From: Edaphochlamys debaryana
Lineage: Eukaryota > Chlorophyta > Chlorophyceae > Chlamydomonadales
DNA: 64,000 nt
Assembly: GCA_016858145.1 (NCBI GenBank)
Contig: JAEHOE010000014.1
Coordinates: 62,001-126,000, forward strand
Direction of reading: 5' to 3'
A model generated the notes under the pieces. The model saw nothing but the letters and a program-made list of their open reading frames with translations. It was not told the origin of the DNA and did not search any database. Position 1 is the first letter of the stretch; each line of letters begins with the position of its first letter. Both the position numbers and the translations under genes were made by a program. Below, one piece after another: positions 44,809 through 56,800 of the stretch.

Positions 44809-45689
44809 GCGGGGTGAGCGGGGCGTTGGGGACGGAGAGGCGTGTTGGTCGAGAGGTGCGTGGTGGGCCTTGCTCCTCTGCGTACCAAGCTCTTCAAGGG
44901 GGGGACTACTGCGGGGCCAGGGACGGGGCCACGGGGCTGGTCGTGGCGGCAGGAAGAGGCGGTATGGAGACGGAAATGGCGGTTGACGGTGCGCGGGGTA
45001 CCGGTACTTTGGGGATGTACTCCAGGACCAGGACGATGTGATTGCAGGGCGCGGGCGTGGGCCACAGGGCGGCGATTCCGGTGTGGAGCGCTGTCTGGGG
45101 CGCGAGGGGCCCCGGCACGAGGCGCGGCGCGCTGTGGGACTAGTACCGACATGTGCCGGCCTGCGTAATCTGTGCTGGCCAGTACATGCAAGACCTGGAT
45201 AGCAGTGATCCTGCGATCCGCAAACGCCAGAGCCGCGCAACTGCCGATCGACCGATTTCTTGACATGCGCAACGGGCAGACCAACACAGAAACTCGGCGC
45301 GACCTCGCCTATACTCAGCTACGCATAGCCTTGTATCCCTTGCTGGTGCGGGGCTCCTCGCGGCAGTGTGGCAAGCCTAGGGACCTTCCCATTAATGCCG
45401 AGTGTCGAAGCTCGGTGACTTGCGAGTCCCTGGCTCCTCTCGTGCACCTACCCTTTCATCAAGGGACCGCTTGAAGCATGCTCACTTACCAGCAGGTTGC
45501 ACCGGCCGCACCTTGAGCAGGCTTCTAGTTGCCCCCCCCCCCCCCCCCCGAGGACGCCTCCGTTGCCAAGGACGGCTGCCCCCGCCCCGCCGTTGCCCCT
45601 GCTGGTTGCCTGGCTTCGCAGGGACCCCCAGAGCGCTTCAGGGGTGGCAAAAGGGTGCGTGGGGCTCCGGTAAGCCTGCAAAACGTAAG

Positions 45690-45777
45690 GGGACTTGCGG
45701 GAATCGAACCCGCGGCCTCTCGCACCTTCGAGGGAGGTGTTCCCAAAGCGAGAATCATACCACTAGACCAAAGTCCC
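45690..45777 (-). tRNA. tRNA-Pro (anticodon UGG) with 17-base intron, copy 2
   Basis: Reverse-complement copy of the tRNA at 43904-43991 with all stems intact and the same intron. It lies in the right palindrome arm, so the two tRNA genes are transcribed toward each other across the palindrome centre. Confidence 0.9.
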
Positions 45778-46050
45778 ACAATGCCGAATATGCAATGCAA
45801 CACAAACACAGCCCAACTCTCCCACACGTGCTGCGCAACGCGCGGCCGCCTCAGCGCCCCTGCTCCCAAGGGGCTGAGTGGAGAGGAGGGGGCGCAGGGG
45901 GCCTTCCTTGCTGTGCCCGTGAAGCCCGTGGAGAGAGCAGGGGGGAGTGGGGGGGCTGAGCCTTCCGCGGCGCCCACTCTGTCAGCCGGGGTGTCCAAGC
46001 AGTGCAGGAGGGGAGTCCCCTCGCCGAGTGGGGCTGGAGGTGCGTTGGAG

Positions 46051-46502
46051 CCAGTGTTGCTATCTTAGCTGAGTTTACGATTTTTAGCCGTGGAGTCTGA
46101 GACTTTTGTCCCTGAGGAACTTGGCTGATCTTCCTGCCAAGGCACCTCGTTTCCTTACTAGTACTTAGCTAAATTGTGGGGTGTGAGCAAGGCGTGGACC
46201 CGATAGGTAGGGCTGGCAACCCGCAGAGCCGCGCGGCAGGGTGTGTGCATGGATGAAGCGCCTCCTTGTGGGCGTAGGGCGTGTGTCGCAACCTGCGCAG
46301 ACCTGTTGGCACCCTACCTGAGAGAAAGGACTCATTCTGCCTGCGCCGCCCCCTGTCCGTCACTTGGCTAATTGGGCCGTCACTTGGCTAATTAGGCCGG
46401 CTGCAGCGCCTCAGTCCTTACATGCACTTAGCTTATCCGGCCCATCCAGGGGGGTTTGTCCTTGGAAGACTTAGCTACGCCAAAATAAGATAGCAACGCT
46501 GG
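46051..46502. mobile_element. MITE-like non-autonomous DNA transposon (452 bp)
   Basis: The ends are inverted repeats: CCAGTGTTGCTATCTTA at the left, and the reverse complement of the right end reads CCAGCGTTGCTATCTTA (16 of 17 match). Both flanks carry the direct repeat TTGGAG (46045-46050 and 46503-46508), a 6-base target-site duplication. The interior is less GC-rich than the host DNA, has no coding capacity, and carries at least six same-orientation subterminal motifs CTTRGCT (near 46121, 46165, 46363, 46383, 46428, 46471). The homologous place in the left palindrome arm (about 43596-43612) lacks the element. Confidence 0.85.
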
Positions 46503-46514
46503 TTGGAGCAGGGG

Positions 46515-47465
46515 TAACACGCCCCTGCGCTGGAGTGCGTCGGCGGCCAGTCCGCGAAACGCTTGGTTGGGAGAGACTTGTGGCGTAGGGCGTGGGCGGC
46601 AAAGCGCAAATTACGCAGTCCTCCTACCCAGGGGTGAGGGCTGCACGAGGGCGCGGGGCCGGCCGGGGCCCGGGTGCCCGGCCCGTGGGGCCATCAAGGG
46701 GGCGGGCCACGAAGAGAGGCGTCGTGGCATGGTGTTGGCAGCGAGGGGAGGCGAGGGGCCAAGGGTCAGGGAGGGGCCCACGGCTGGGATGCACGGTGCC
46801 TCCCTTCCGCAGCCGCACTTGCCGGCTCCGTCTAGGGGTGGCGAAGGAAGACACAGCACCAGGCAAACCTGCTGTGGCGTGTGACCACGCCTGGTGCTGG
46901 GCAGCGTGGCGGCCAGACCGGCCGCAGATAACAGATGAGCAGGGGCCTCCTCCTCACTCCTTTGCATCACTTCTGTCCCCTCACCCCCATGCTTCCCTTG
47001 CTCCCCCAGCACCCAAGGCACCCCCCCGCAGTCCTTGCACGCATCACCCCACTCTTTAGCGGCCGCTCCACCGTTTGTCAGCTCCGGCGGCAGCCGCCAC
47101 ACCAAGAGCCGAAACGTCATTCAGTGAGCGCGGCGCATTACCCACCCCCCTGCAACCACTCCTGCCACTCCTGTCAGGCAAGTGTTGAGCCCCCATTCGC
47201 ACCCAAGACCAAGGCTGCAGCCCGCCTTCCGGGCAACGGCCCGCGGAAACCGCGCACCACACCGAGGACAAAGCCTCATGGCCGTAACGGCCCTCCTGCA
47301 GCCGCCCCTTCTACGCCGGCCCAAAACAGGTTTGCAAGAATTTAAGCGTGGAGCGTACTTCACCCAAACACATGTCGGTCGGTCGACCGCCGCAAAGCAC
47401 GACGCTTCGAAAGGGCAATCACAAGGCATCGCATCGCATCGCATCGCATCCGGCCACGCCATCAA
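46515..47465. other. Intergenic region left of the ankyrin gene
   Basis: No gene recognised. A (gcatc)n run of about five units lies at 47425-47450. Confidence 0.45.
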
Positions 47466-47470
47466 TTACA
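47466..47470 (-). terminator. Poly(A) signal TGTAA for the ankyrin-repeat gene
   Basis: The plus strand reads TTACA, which is TGTAA on the minus strand, 330-400 bases past either candidate stop codon. Confidence 0.5.
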
Positions 47471-47869
47471 GTCGACCAGACCTTCGAATCGAGTGCAATT
47501 GGTAGGCTGCTATCACCCCATCACAGACCGATCCGGGTCAACGCCGGCGTCCGTACAGTACGGCAGAACTCACGGTCACCCCGGCCTGCCTGGGTTATGA
47601 GTCACATGGTGGACCCCTGCGGCCCTCTGCCCCCCGACACTGGGCCCCTGCACCTGTCGAGCCCCTACCTTTGGCAGTGCCCATCCGCCGGCCTCCCCCG
47701 ATTCCACAAGGGCCCATCGGGGGATCCCAGCCCCTGCCCGTCCGCCCGCCCGCTCGCCGGCCGGCTTCGAGGTCTGCGGTCCGCGCAGCAACGACCTCAG
47801 TGGGCGCTGGAACCAGGGGCCTTGGGCGACTGACCACCGCTGCCCCCACCGCCCCCGCCTCCGCCGATG

Positions 47870-50800
47870 TCAAAGAGGTTCGGTCGTTCCGCCGACGCCG
47901 CCTTTGGGCTCCGCAGCAGCGAGCCGAAGCTGGGGCTGGGCGTTGGGCCCGTGCTGGGCCCGGACCCGGGCCCGCTCAGGCCCAGGCCGGGCCCCGCCCC
48001 GACCGCCGACCCCTCCCCGCCGCCGCCGCCTCCCGTCCCCGGCCCCCCGCTCGGCATCCCCCCCTTCGTCTAGGCTCCCGCTCCCGCCCGTCCCCAGAGA
48101 GATCGGCGCCGGCTTCCGTTGCCCCGGCGACGCCGTCGGCAGCCTGGCGGCGCCGCCACCTCCTCCGCCGCCGCCGCTCTCCGACGGCGCCAGCGTCGCC
48201 AGCAGATCGTGCCCGCTGCCGCTGAGCCGCCCGGCGCTGCCGCCGCTGGCGCTCATGCGGCGGCCGCCGCCGCCGCCCTGGCTGCTGCGGCGGCGGTTGG
48301 CGGCGGTTGCGTCACCGGACGCGGAGGGCCGCATGTTGAGCTTGCGGCCGGAGGAGGATGACGTGGCCTGGCCGGATGAGGAAGACGAGCGGCCGCCGCG
48401 GCCCATCTCGGATGGCGGCGGCGGCGGTACGACAATCCCGTTGCGGGCGAGCAGCTCCAGGATGTCGTGGCGGCCCTTTTGGTGGTAGCGAAGGGAGGAC
48501 CAGTCCTGAGAGGGGGGGGTGGGGGATGGGAGGGGTGTTGGTTGCTGAGCGGGATCGTGTCGCCCGATAGGGGGGTGAGGGCCGGCTGGCGCTATCTAGT
48601 GGCGGCTTGGGTGCTGTTCTTGAAAGCGGCGGTTGGGTTCGGCCAGGATCGATCGCGCGAAAGGAAACTCAGCGAGACCCCACCAGTTTGGGTAGGTGGG
48701 TTGGGCCCTTGAATCACACACACACCTCCCGTGCCCGCGCAGCAGCTTACCAGTGTACCCCGTACCTCTGCCCCCTCTTGCCTCCTATGTCTGATCCCTT
48801 CCCCCTCCTTGCCCCCCTCACCAGGTTGGGTAGGTGCGGCGAGGCCCCCGCGTCCAGCAGCAGCCGCACCAGCTCCGTGTGGCCCTTGGACACGGCCAGC
48901 TGCAGGGGCAGCGCGCCGGACTGGGGGGGGAGGCAAGAGGGAAGGGGGGGAGGGTCAGACATAGGAGGCAAGACGGGGGGAGGAAAGAGGTGTGGTGAAG
49001 ATAGACGTGGGGTGCATAGCGTAGCGTGCTGACGGGAGAAGACTCCAGATGTCTCGGCCCGAGTTCCCACACTGACCTGCGGTCCCCCCCTTCCCCTTGC
49101 CTCCTATGTCTGACCTCTGTCTGCCCCCCCCCTCCATCCCCCCTCTTACCGTGTTGGCCTGGTTGGGGTCCGCCCCCGCCACCAGCAGGGTGGCCACCAG
49201 GGCGGGGCTGCCCCCGTCCACGGCGGCGGTGAGGATGGTGTCCTCCTGACAGGGGAGGGGGGAGGGGGGTGGGGTGGGTGGGTGGGGGTGGGGTGGGTGG
49301 GGGTGTTTGCAGCGGAGCGGGAGAGCGTCACACTGCCGGTGGGTGAGGCGGAGAAGGTACATGGGGTGGGTGAGGGTGAGGGTGGGGGTGGGGTGAAGGG
49401 CCGGCGTGAGGGGGTGGCGAGGGTAGAAAAACACGGGAGGGCGTCAGTGCGGAAGGCTGTGTCCTGCTGGCGGGGTCAAGAGGCGCAGCGCACAGTCTCA
49501 GCCCGCGAGGGGTCGCGAGGGCCCTTGCCCCTCCCCATCGCTAGATCCGGGTGCGGAGACTCTGGCCCTAACGGAGCGTGCGGGTTGGGTCAACACCTGT
49601 AACGTCTGTTTGTCTGTGGAGAGACTTGTGCTGCAGGCCGTTTGAGATACCAGGGCGGGGTTGAGCAGTATGCCTCTTGAGGGGCCGCGGGGCGACTTCG
49701 CCCATTCCCCCTCTCCACCGCTTCCAACCCCTTCTCCACCGCCGCGGGTTGCAAGCGTCTCAGCCGCGAGGGGGCAGGAAGGCCGCTCCCCTCCCCCCCT
49801 TCCCCACTCCCCGCACCAGCCCCCCAAGTGCGCTCTGGTACTCCCTTTGGACGCTCCACTCGCTACATACACAGGGTCAGCACACCAGCCCCTTGAGCCA
49901 GCTTCGGTTGACTCTGTTACGAACATGAGCTCAGCGCTCGCACCTCGGAACGCGGGGCGACTTCTCCCACGCACCCTCCCCTCTCCTCCGCAACGCCTCC
50001 CCCCCGCTGCCCCCCTCACCTCGAAGAAGGGCGCGTCGGGTGTGGCCCCTGCGTCCAGCAGCGCCTGGATGAGCTCCAGGTTGCCATCACCGGCAGCAAA
50101 GGCCCCTATGGCGGCAACCTGGGGGGGGGGTAGTGGTGACAGGGGGTCAGACATAGGCCAGACATAGGGGATGAGGGGAAAGGGGCAGGGTTGAGCTCCA
50201 GGTTGCCATCACCGGCAGCGAAGGCCCCGATGGCGGCAACCTGGGGGGGGGGGGTAGTGGTGACAGGGGGTCAGACATAGGCCAGACATAGGGGATGAGG
50301 GGAAAAGGGGCAGGGTTGAGCTCCAGGTTGCCATCACCGGCAGCGAAGGCCCCGATGGCGGCAACCTGGGGGGGGGGGAATAAGAGGTGACAGGGGGTCA
50401 GACATAGGCCAGACATAGGGGATGAGGGGAAAAGGGGCAGGGTTGAGCTCCAGGTTGCCATCACCGGCAGCGAAGGCCCCGATGGCGGCAACCTGGGGGA
50501 GGGGGAATAAGAGGTGACAGGGGGTCAGGCACACAGACAGGCAGACAGCGCTACGCAGCCGGTGCATCGCACCCGTCACCCCCGGCTACCGCTGCCCCTT
50601 CCCCCTCACCCATGGAGATACGCCCCCTACCACCCATACCACCCAACCCCTGTACCCACCAGTGGGGACACCCCCACCAGGGTGGTGGCGTTGGCGTTGG
50701 CGCCTGGGGGAGGGGGGAGGGGGGAGGGGGGAGGGGGGGAGGGGGGAGGGGGGGAGGGGGGGAGGGGGCGGAGGGGAGCGCGTGCGAGGGACAGCTCGTG

Positions 50801-53800
50801 GGGTGCGGTTCCCGCCACAAACCTAACTCACAACGCGAGGCGACGCGACGCGCAGCCCTCCCGGGCCAGCGCGATACCCCTGCCCCCGCCCCTTCCACAC
50901 ACACCTCTGCCCCCCGCCACCGACCCTCCCCTCAACCTTGTTTCTTCCCCACCTGCCGCCAGCAAATCTCTTGAAACATCTCCCTCTCTTTGCTCTCCAG
51001 TACCTGGAGCATCACCCCCCCTCCCCACCTTCTCTTTGGCTGCGGTTTGCGCAATTCGTCAAGCGATCACCCCCCTCCCCACCTTCCCCTCCTCCCCCCC
51101 CCCAAAAACCCCTTCCCCTTTCCCCCCCCCCACCTGCCGCCAACAGCAGCTTGACGCACGCAGCGCTGCCCTTGAGGCAAGCCAGGATGAGGGGCGTGGC
51201 GCCGTCCTGGGGGTGGTTGGTGGTTGGCGGTTGGTTGGTTGGCGGTTGGTGGTTGATTGGCCGCACTTAACCAGAGCCCACAACCTCCACCACTTACCCT
51301 CCCCCCTCTTGCCTCCTATGTCTGCCTCCCCCCCTCCCCCCTCTTGCCTTGTCCACCAGGTTGGGCGCCGCCCCCCGCTCCAGGAGCACACGCAGCGCCT
51401 CGTGCCGCCCCTCGCGGGCCGCCACCTCGAGAGCGGTGTGGCCGTGCTGGGGGGGGAGAGGGAAGGGGGGGGACCCGAGTGGAGGAGGGCCACAGCAGCC
51501 AGCAGCCAGCAGCAGGGCCACCACCCCTCCCTCCTCCCCTCTCCTCTACCCCCCCTCTTGCCTCATATGTCTGCCTCCCCCCCCTCCACCCTCACCGCAG
51601 GCTCCGCGGCGCTCAGCGACGCCCCGTGCGCCAGCAGCAGGGCCACCACCCCTCCCCTCTCCCCCCCTCTCGTCTACCCCCCCCCTCGTGCCTCATATGT
51701 CTGCCTCCCCCCCCCTCCACCCTCACCGCAGGCTCCGCGGCGCTCAGCGACGCCCCGTGCGCCAGCAGCAGGGCCACCACCCCTCCCCTCTCCCCCCCTC
51801 TCCTCTACCCCCCCTCTTGCCTCCTATGTCTGCCTCCCCCCTCCCCCTCACCGCAGGCTCCGCGGCGCTCAGCGACGCCCCGTGCGCCAGCAGCAGGGCC
51901 ACCACCCCCTCCCTCCTCCCCTCTCCTCTAACCCCCCCCTCTTGCCTCCTATGTCTGCCTCCCCCCCCCTCCACCCTACTCCGCAGGCTCCGCGGCGCTC
52001 AGCGACGCCCCGTGCGCCAGCAGCAGGGCCACCACCCCTCCCCTCTCCCCCCCTCTCGTCTACCCCCCCTCGTGCCTCATATGTCTGCCTCCCCCCCCCT
52101 CCACCCTCACCGCAGGCTCCGCGGCGCTCAGCGACGCCCCGTGCGCCAGCAGCAGGGCCACCACCCCTCCCCTCTCCCCCCCTCTCGTCTACCCCCCCTC
52201 GTGCCTCATATGTCTGCCTCCCCCCTCCCCCTCACCGCAGGCCTCCGCGGCGCTCAGCGACGCCCCGTGCGCCAGCAGCAGGGCCACCACCCCTCCCCTC
52301 TCCCCCCCTCTCCTCTACCCCCCCTCTTGCCTCCTATGTCTGCCTCCCCCCTCCCCCTCACCGCAGGCTCCGCGGCGCTCAGCGACGCCCCGTGCGCCAG
52401 CAGCAGGGCCACCACCCCTCCCCTCTCCCCCCCCTCTCCTCTACCCCCCCTCTTGCCTCCTATGTCTGCCTCCCCCCCTCCCCCTCACCGCAGGCTCCGC
52501 GGCGCTCAGCGACGCCCCGTGCGCCAGCAGCAGGGCCACCACCCCTCCCCTCTCCCCCCCCTCTCCTCTACCCCCCCTCTTGCCTCCTATGTCTGCCTCC
52601 CCCCTCCCCTCACCGCAGGCTCCGCGGCGCTCAGCGACGCCCCGTGCGCCAGCAGCAGGGCCACCACCCCTCCCCTCTCCCCCCCTCTCGTCTACCCCCC
52701 CCGCTTGCCTCCTATGTCTGCCTCCCCCCTCCCCCTCACCGCAGGCTCCGCGGCGCTCAGCGACGCCCCGTGCGCCAGCAGCAGGGCCACCACCCCTCCC
52801 CTCTCCCCCCCTCTCCTCTACCCCCCCCTCTTGCCTCATATGTCTGCCTCCCCCCCTCCCCCTCACCGCAGGCTCCGCGGCGCTCAGCGACGCCCCGTGC
52901 GCCAGCAGCAGGGCCACCACCCCTCCCTCCTCCCCTCTCCTCTACCCCCCCTCTTGCCTCCTATGTCTGCCTCCCCCCTCCCCCTCACCGCAGGCTCCGC
53001 GGCGCTCAGCGACGCCCCGTGCGCCCAGCAGCAGGGCCACCACCCCTCCCCTCTCCCCCCCTCTCCTCTACCCCCCCTCTTGCCTCATATGTCTGCCTCC
53101 CCCCTCCCCCTCACCGCAGGCTCCGCGGCGCTCAGCGACGCCCCGTGCGCCAGCAGCAGGGCCACCACCCCTCCCCTCTCCCCCCCTCTCCTCTACCCCC
53201 CTCTTGCCTCCTATGTCTGCCTCCCCCCTCCCCCTCACCGCAGGCTCCGCGGCGCTCAGCGACGCCCCGTGCGCCAGCAGCAGGGCCACCACCCCTCCCC
53301 TCTCCCCCCCCTCTCGTCTACCCCCCCTCTTGCCTCCTATGTCCTGCCTCCCCCCTCCCCCTCACCGCAGGCTCCGCGGCGCTCAGCGACGCCCCGTGCG
53401 CCAGCAGCAGGGCCACCACCCCTCCCCTCTCCCCCCCCTCTCCTCTACCCCCCCCTCTTGCCTCCTATGTCTGCCTCCCCCCTCCCCCTCACCGCAGGCT
53501 CCGCGGCGCTCAGCGACGCCCCGTGCACCAGCAGCAGGGCCACCACCCCTCCCCTCTCCCCCCCTCTCGTCTACCCCCCCCTCTTGCCTCATATGTCTGC
53601 CTCCCCCCTCCCCCCTCACCGCAGGCTCCGCGGCGCTCAGCGACGCCCCGTGCGCCAGCAGCAGGGCCACCACCCCTCCCCTCTCCCCCCCTCCTCCTCT
53701 ACCCCCCCTCTTGCCTCCTATGTCTGCCTCCCCCCTCCCCCTCACCGCAGGCTCCGCGGCGCTCAGCGACGCCCCGTGCGCCAGCAGCAGGGCCACCACC

Positions 53801-56800
53801 CCTCCACTCTCCCCCCCTCTCCTCTACCCCCCCTCTTGCCTCATATGTCTGCCTCCCCCCTCCCCCCTCACCGCAGGCTCCGCGGCGCTCAGCGACGCCC
53901 CCGTGCGCCAGCAGCAGGGCCACCACCCCTCCACTCTCCCCCCCTCTCGTCTACCCCCCCTCTTGCCTCCTATGTCTGCCTCCCCCCTCCCCCTCACCGC
54001 AGGCTCCGCGGCGCTCAGCGACGCCCCGTGCGCCAGCAGCAGGGCCACCACCCCTCCACTCTCCCCCCCTCTCGTCTACCCCCCCTCTTGCCTCCTATGT
54101 CTGCCTCCCCCCTCCCCCTCACCGCAGGCTCCGCGGCGCTCAGCGACGCCCCGTGCGCCAGCAGCAGGGCCACCACCCCTCCCCTCTCCCCCCCCTCTCT
54201 CGTCTACCCCCCCTCTTGCCTCCTATGTCTGCCTCCCCCCTCCCCCTCACCGCAGGCTCCGCGGCGCTCAGCGACGCCCCGTGCGCCAGCAGCAGGGCCA
54301 CCACCCCTCCCCTCTCCCCCCCCTCTCCTCTACCCCCCCCGCTTGCCTCCTATGTCTGCCTCCCCCCTCCCCCTCACCGCAGGCTCCGCGGCGCTCAGCG
54401 ACGCCCCGTGCGCCAGCAGCAGGGCCACCACCCCTCCACTCTCCCCCCCCTCTCCTCTACCCCCCCCTCTTGCCTCATATGTCTGCCTCCCCCCTCCCCC
54501 TCACCGCAGGCTCCGCGGCGCTCAGCGACGCCCCGTGCGCCAGCAGCAGGGCCACCACCCCTCCACTCTCCCCCCCCTCTCCTCTACCCCCCCCTCTTGC
54601 CTCATATGTCTGCCTCCCCCCTCCCCCTCACCGCAGGCTCCGCGGCGCTCAGCGACGCCCCGTGCGCCAGCAGCAGGGCCACCACCCCTCCACTCTCCCC
54701 CCCTCTCGTCTACCCCCCCTCTTGCCTCCTATGTCTGCCTCCCCCCTCCCCCTCACCGCAGGCTCCGCGGCGCTCAGCGACGCCCCGTGCGCCAGCAGCA
54801 GGGCCACCAGGGCGGCGCACTCCGCCTCGGCGGCGGGGCCGCAGCCCCAGGGGTGGACCAGGGCGGCCAGGAGGGGCCGCATCTCGGTCTAGGGGGGGGG
54901 AGGAGAGGCAAGAGGGGGGAGGAGGGTTCAGACATATGGGCAAGAGGTAGGGGGGTCGGGAGGAGGGCGGGATGCACCCGAGCCGCACCTGGTCAGGGCA
55001 GCACCTCGGTCCATGCACGAGGGACTGAGCCCCCACGCGCGACACCCCTGTCAAGCTTGGCACCACCGCCAGCGTCCCCCCCTCCCACCGCCCCCACCGT
55101 CTGCCCGCCTCTCTCCCCTTCTTACTTTCCTCCTCTCGCCTCCTACGTCTCCCCCCCCCCCTCCCCCCTCCCCCCTCCCCCCTCCCCCCCCACCTTGCTG
55201 TTCCCCTCCTCCACCAGCCAAGCCACGCTAGCGTCCGCCCCCCTCCGCAGCAGCAGCTCCGCAGTGCCCCGGGAGCCGCGGGAGCAGGCCGCGGCCAGGG
55301 GCGTGAAGCGCCCGCCCACAACACGCCCGCCGGCGCAGGCCTGGCGGGGGGGGGGAGGGGGTTGGGGGCGAGGTAAGGACGGGCGAGGCCGAAAGGTATG
55401 GCGGCAGCCAGCGAGCAGGCGGGTGGATTGGGGAGCTTAGGGGGTGGTGGGATGGGGGTTTGGGGAGCTGGGGGCCAAGGGCCGAGCGGCATCGTGCCGG
55501 AGAGAGCAGAGGGGGGGTGGGGAACCTGGGTGGGCCTGGGTGTTGAGATCAGCATGGGGAAGGACCCCATTTCAAGAAGGCTGCGAAGCAGTGCGCATGC
55601 CCAGCTGTGCCGTACGTACGTGCGATGCCGAGGTGTCGTACTCGTCCAGATCCGCGCCCGCCTCCAGTACGATCTCCACGCATCGGCGGCTGCCGCTGTA
55701 GGCGGCCTGCACCAGGGGGGAGGGGTTCTCCTGCAGGGGGGGCGGTCGAGGGGGTGAGGGGGGTGGCAGGTTTGAGGGGACGTGCAGGAAAGCAAGGGGT
55801 TCGCGGAAGCAGCAAGCGGCTTCTCGCAGGCAAGCGATCGCGAACGGTGAGGACAGTCCCGGCCTCTGCTCCTTTCCACCACCGCCTTTCGTCGGGCCCC
55901 CAAGCCTCCGCCCGCCGCCTCCCCCAAGGCCACCCACCTCCCCCTGCGGCCGCAGCTTGGCCCCCGCCCGCACGAGGAGCTGCAGCGCCTCCGCCTGCCC
56001 CCCCCGGCAGGCGCACCACACGGCCGTCTGGCCGGCCTGGGGGGGGGGGTGGCGGGTGGGGGGGGGGTGGGGGAGATGTTCGGAGCATTGGAGAGCGAAG
56101 GGAGAGATGGGGTGGGGCCGGTGGGGGAGTGGTTGGGGTGTGTAGTGGCATCGCCTCTCCTGGGTTGACTTGGCGTGGGAGCCTCGCAGTCCGCCTCCCC
56201 CCTCCAGCCCCCAACTCCATATTCCCTCTCCACGTGTCTGTCTCCCCCTCCCCCTTGCCTCCTATGTCTGGCCTATGTCAGCCCCCTCCCCCCCATCCCA
56301 CCCCCTTACCGTGTTGGCCTGGTTGGGGTCCGCCCCCGCCACCAGCAGCAGCCGGGCCACCTCCAGGCAGCCCTCGCCGCACGCCGCCATGAGGGGGGTG
56401 GACTCCTGCGGGGGTGGGGTGGGGGTGGGGGTGGAGAGGGAGTGTTGGGAAGGGGAGAGGGAGTATTGGGGAGGGGAGAGGCCGGGATGAGTGTGGCCCC
56501 TCGCAATCGGCCACGGCCCAAACGGTCGAGTACCGGTATTCCCCCTCCCCCCCGAACACCCCGAGCGGCGCCGTCCACCTGCACGGCTGCGCCCCTCCCT
56601 GCATCCCCCGCCTCGCACCACGCCCTGCCCAACATCCATCCGGCTCGCTGGCTGCCGCTCTACCTCTCTTTTCACTCTCCACTGCTCCGAAGATCACCCG
56701 CGTCCAACCCCCCAGCCCCCTCCCCCAAGCCCCAACCCCCCCTTCCCCCCCTCCCCATCACTCCCACCATGGCGAGCCACTCCGAGGGGGGGCACAGCAC

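Larger units (their letters stand above)
44871..46514 (-). repeat. Large palindrome, right arm (about 1.2 kb plus a 452-bp insertion)
   Basis: Inverted counterpart of 43596-44808, carrying the second tRNA-Pro gene on the minus strand and, near its outer end, the MITE-like element 46051-46502. Confidence 0.9.

Noticed and set aside
51494..54757. Reading array A as 25 extra ankyrin-coding exons
   Set aside because: The units lack acceptor tracts, the exon part is 53 bases, and inclusion would break the phase-0 pattern seen at every other ankyrin junction.
51597..54950. The 1478- and 1363-codon plus-strand ORFs through the ankyrin array
   Set aside because: They are antisense frames of array A kept open by its lack of stop triplets; frames drift with homopolymer length, and the protein is Pro/Ser/Ala noise.
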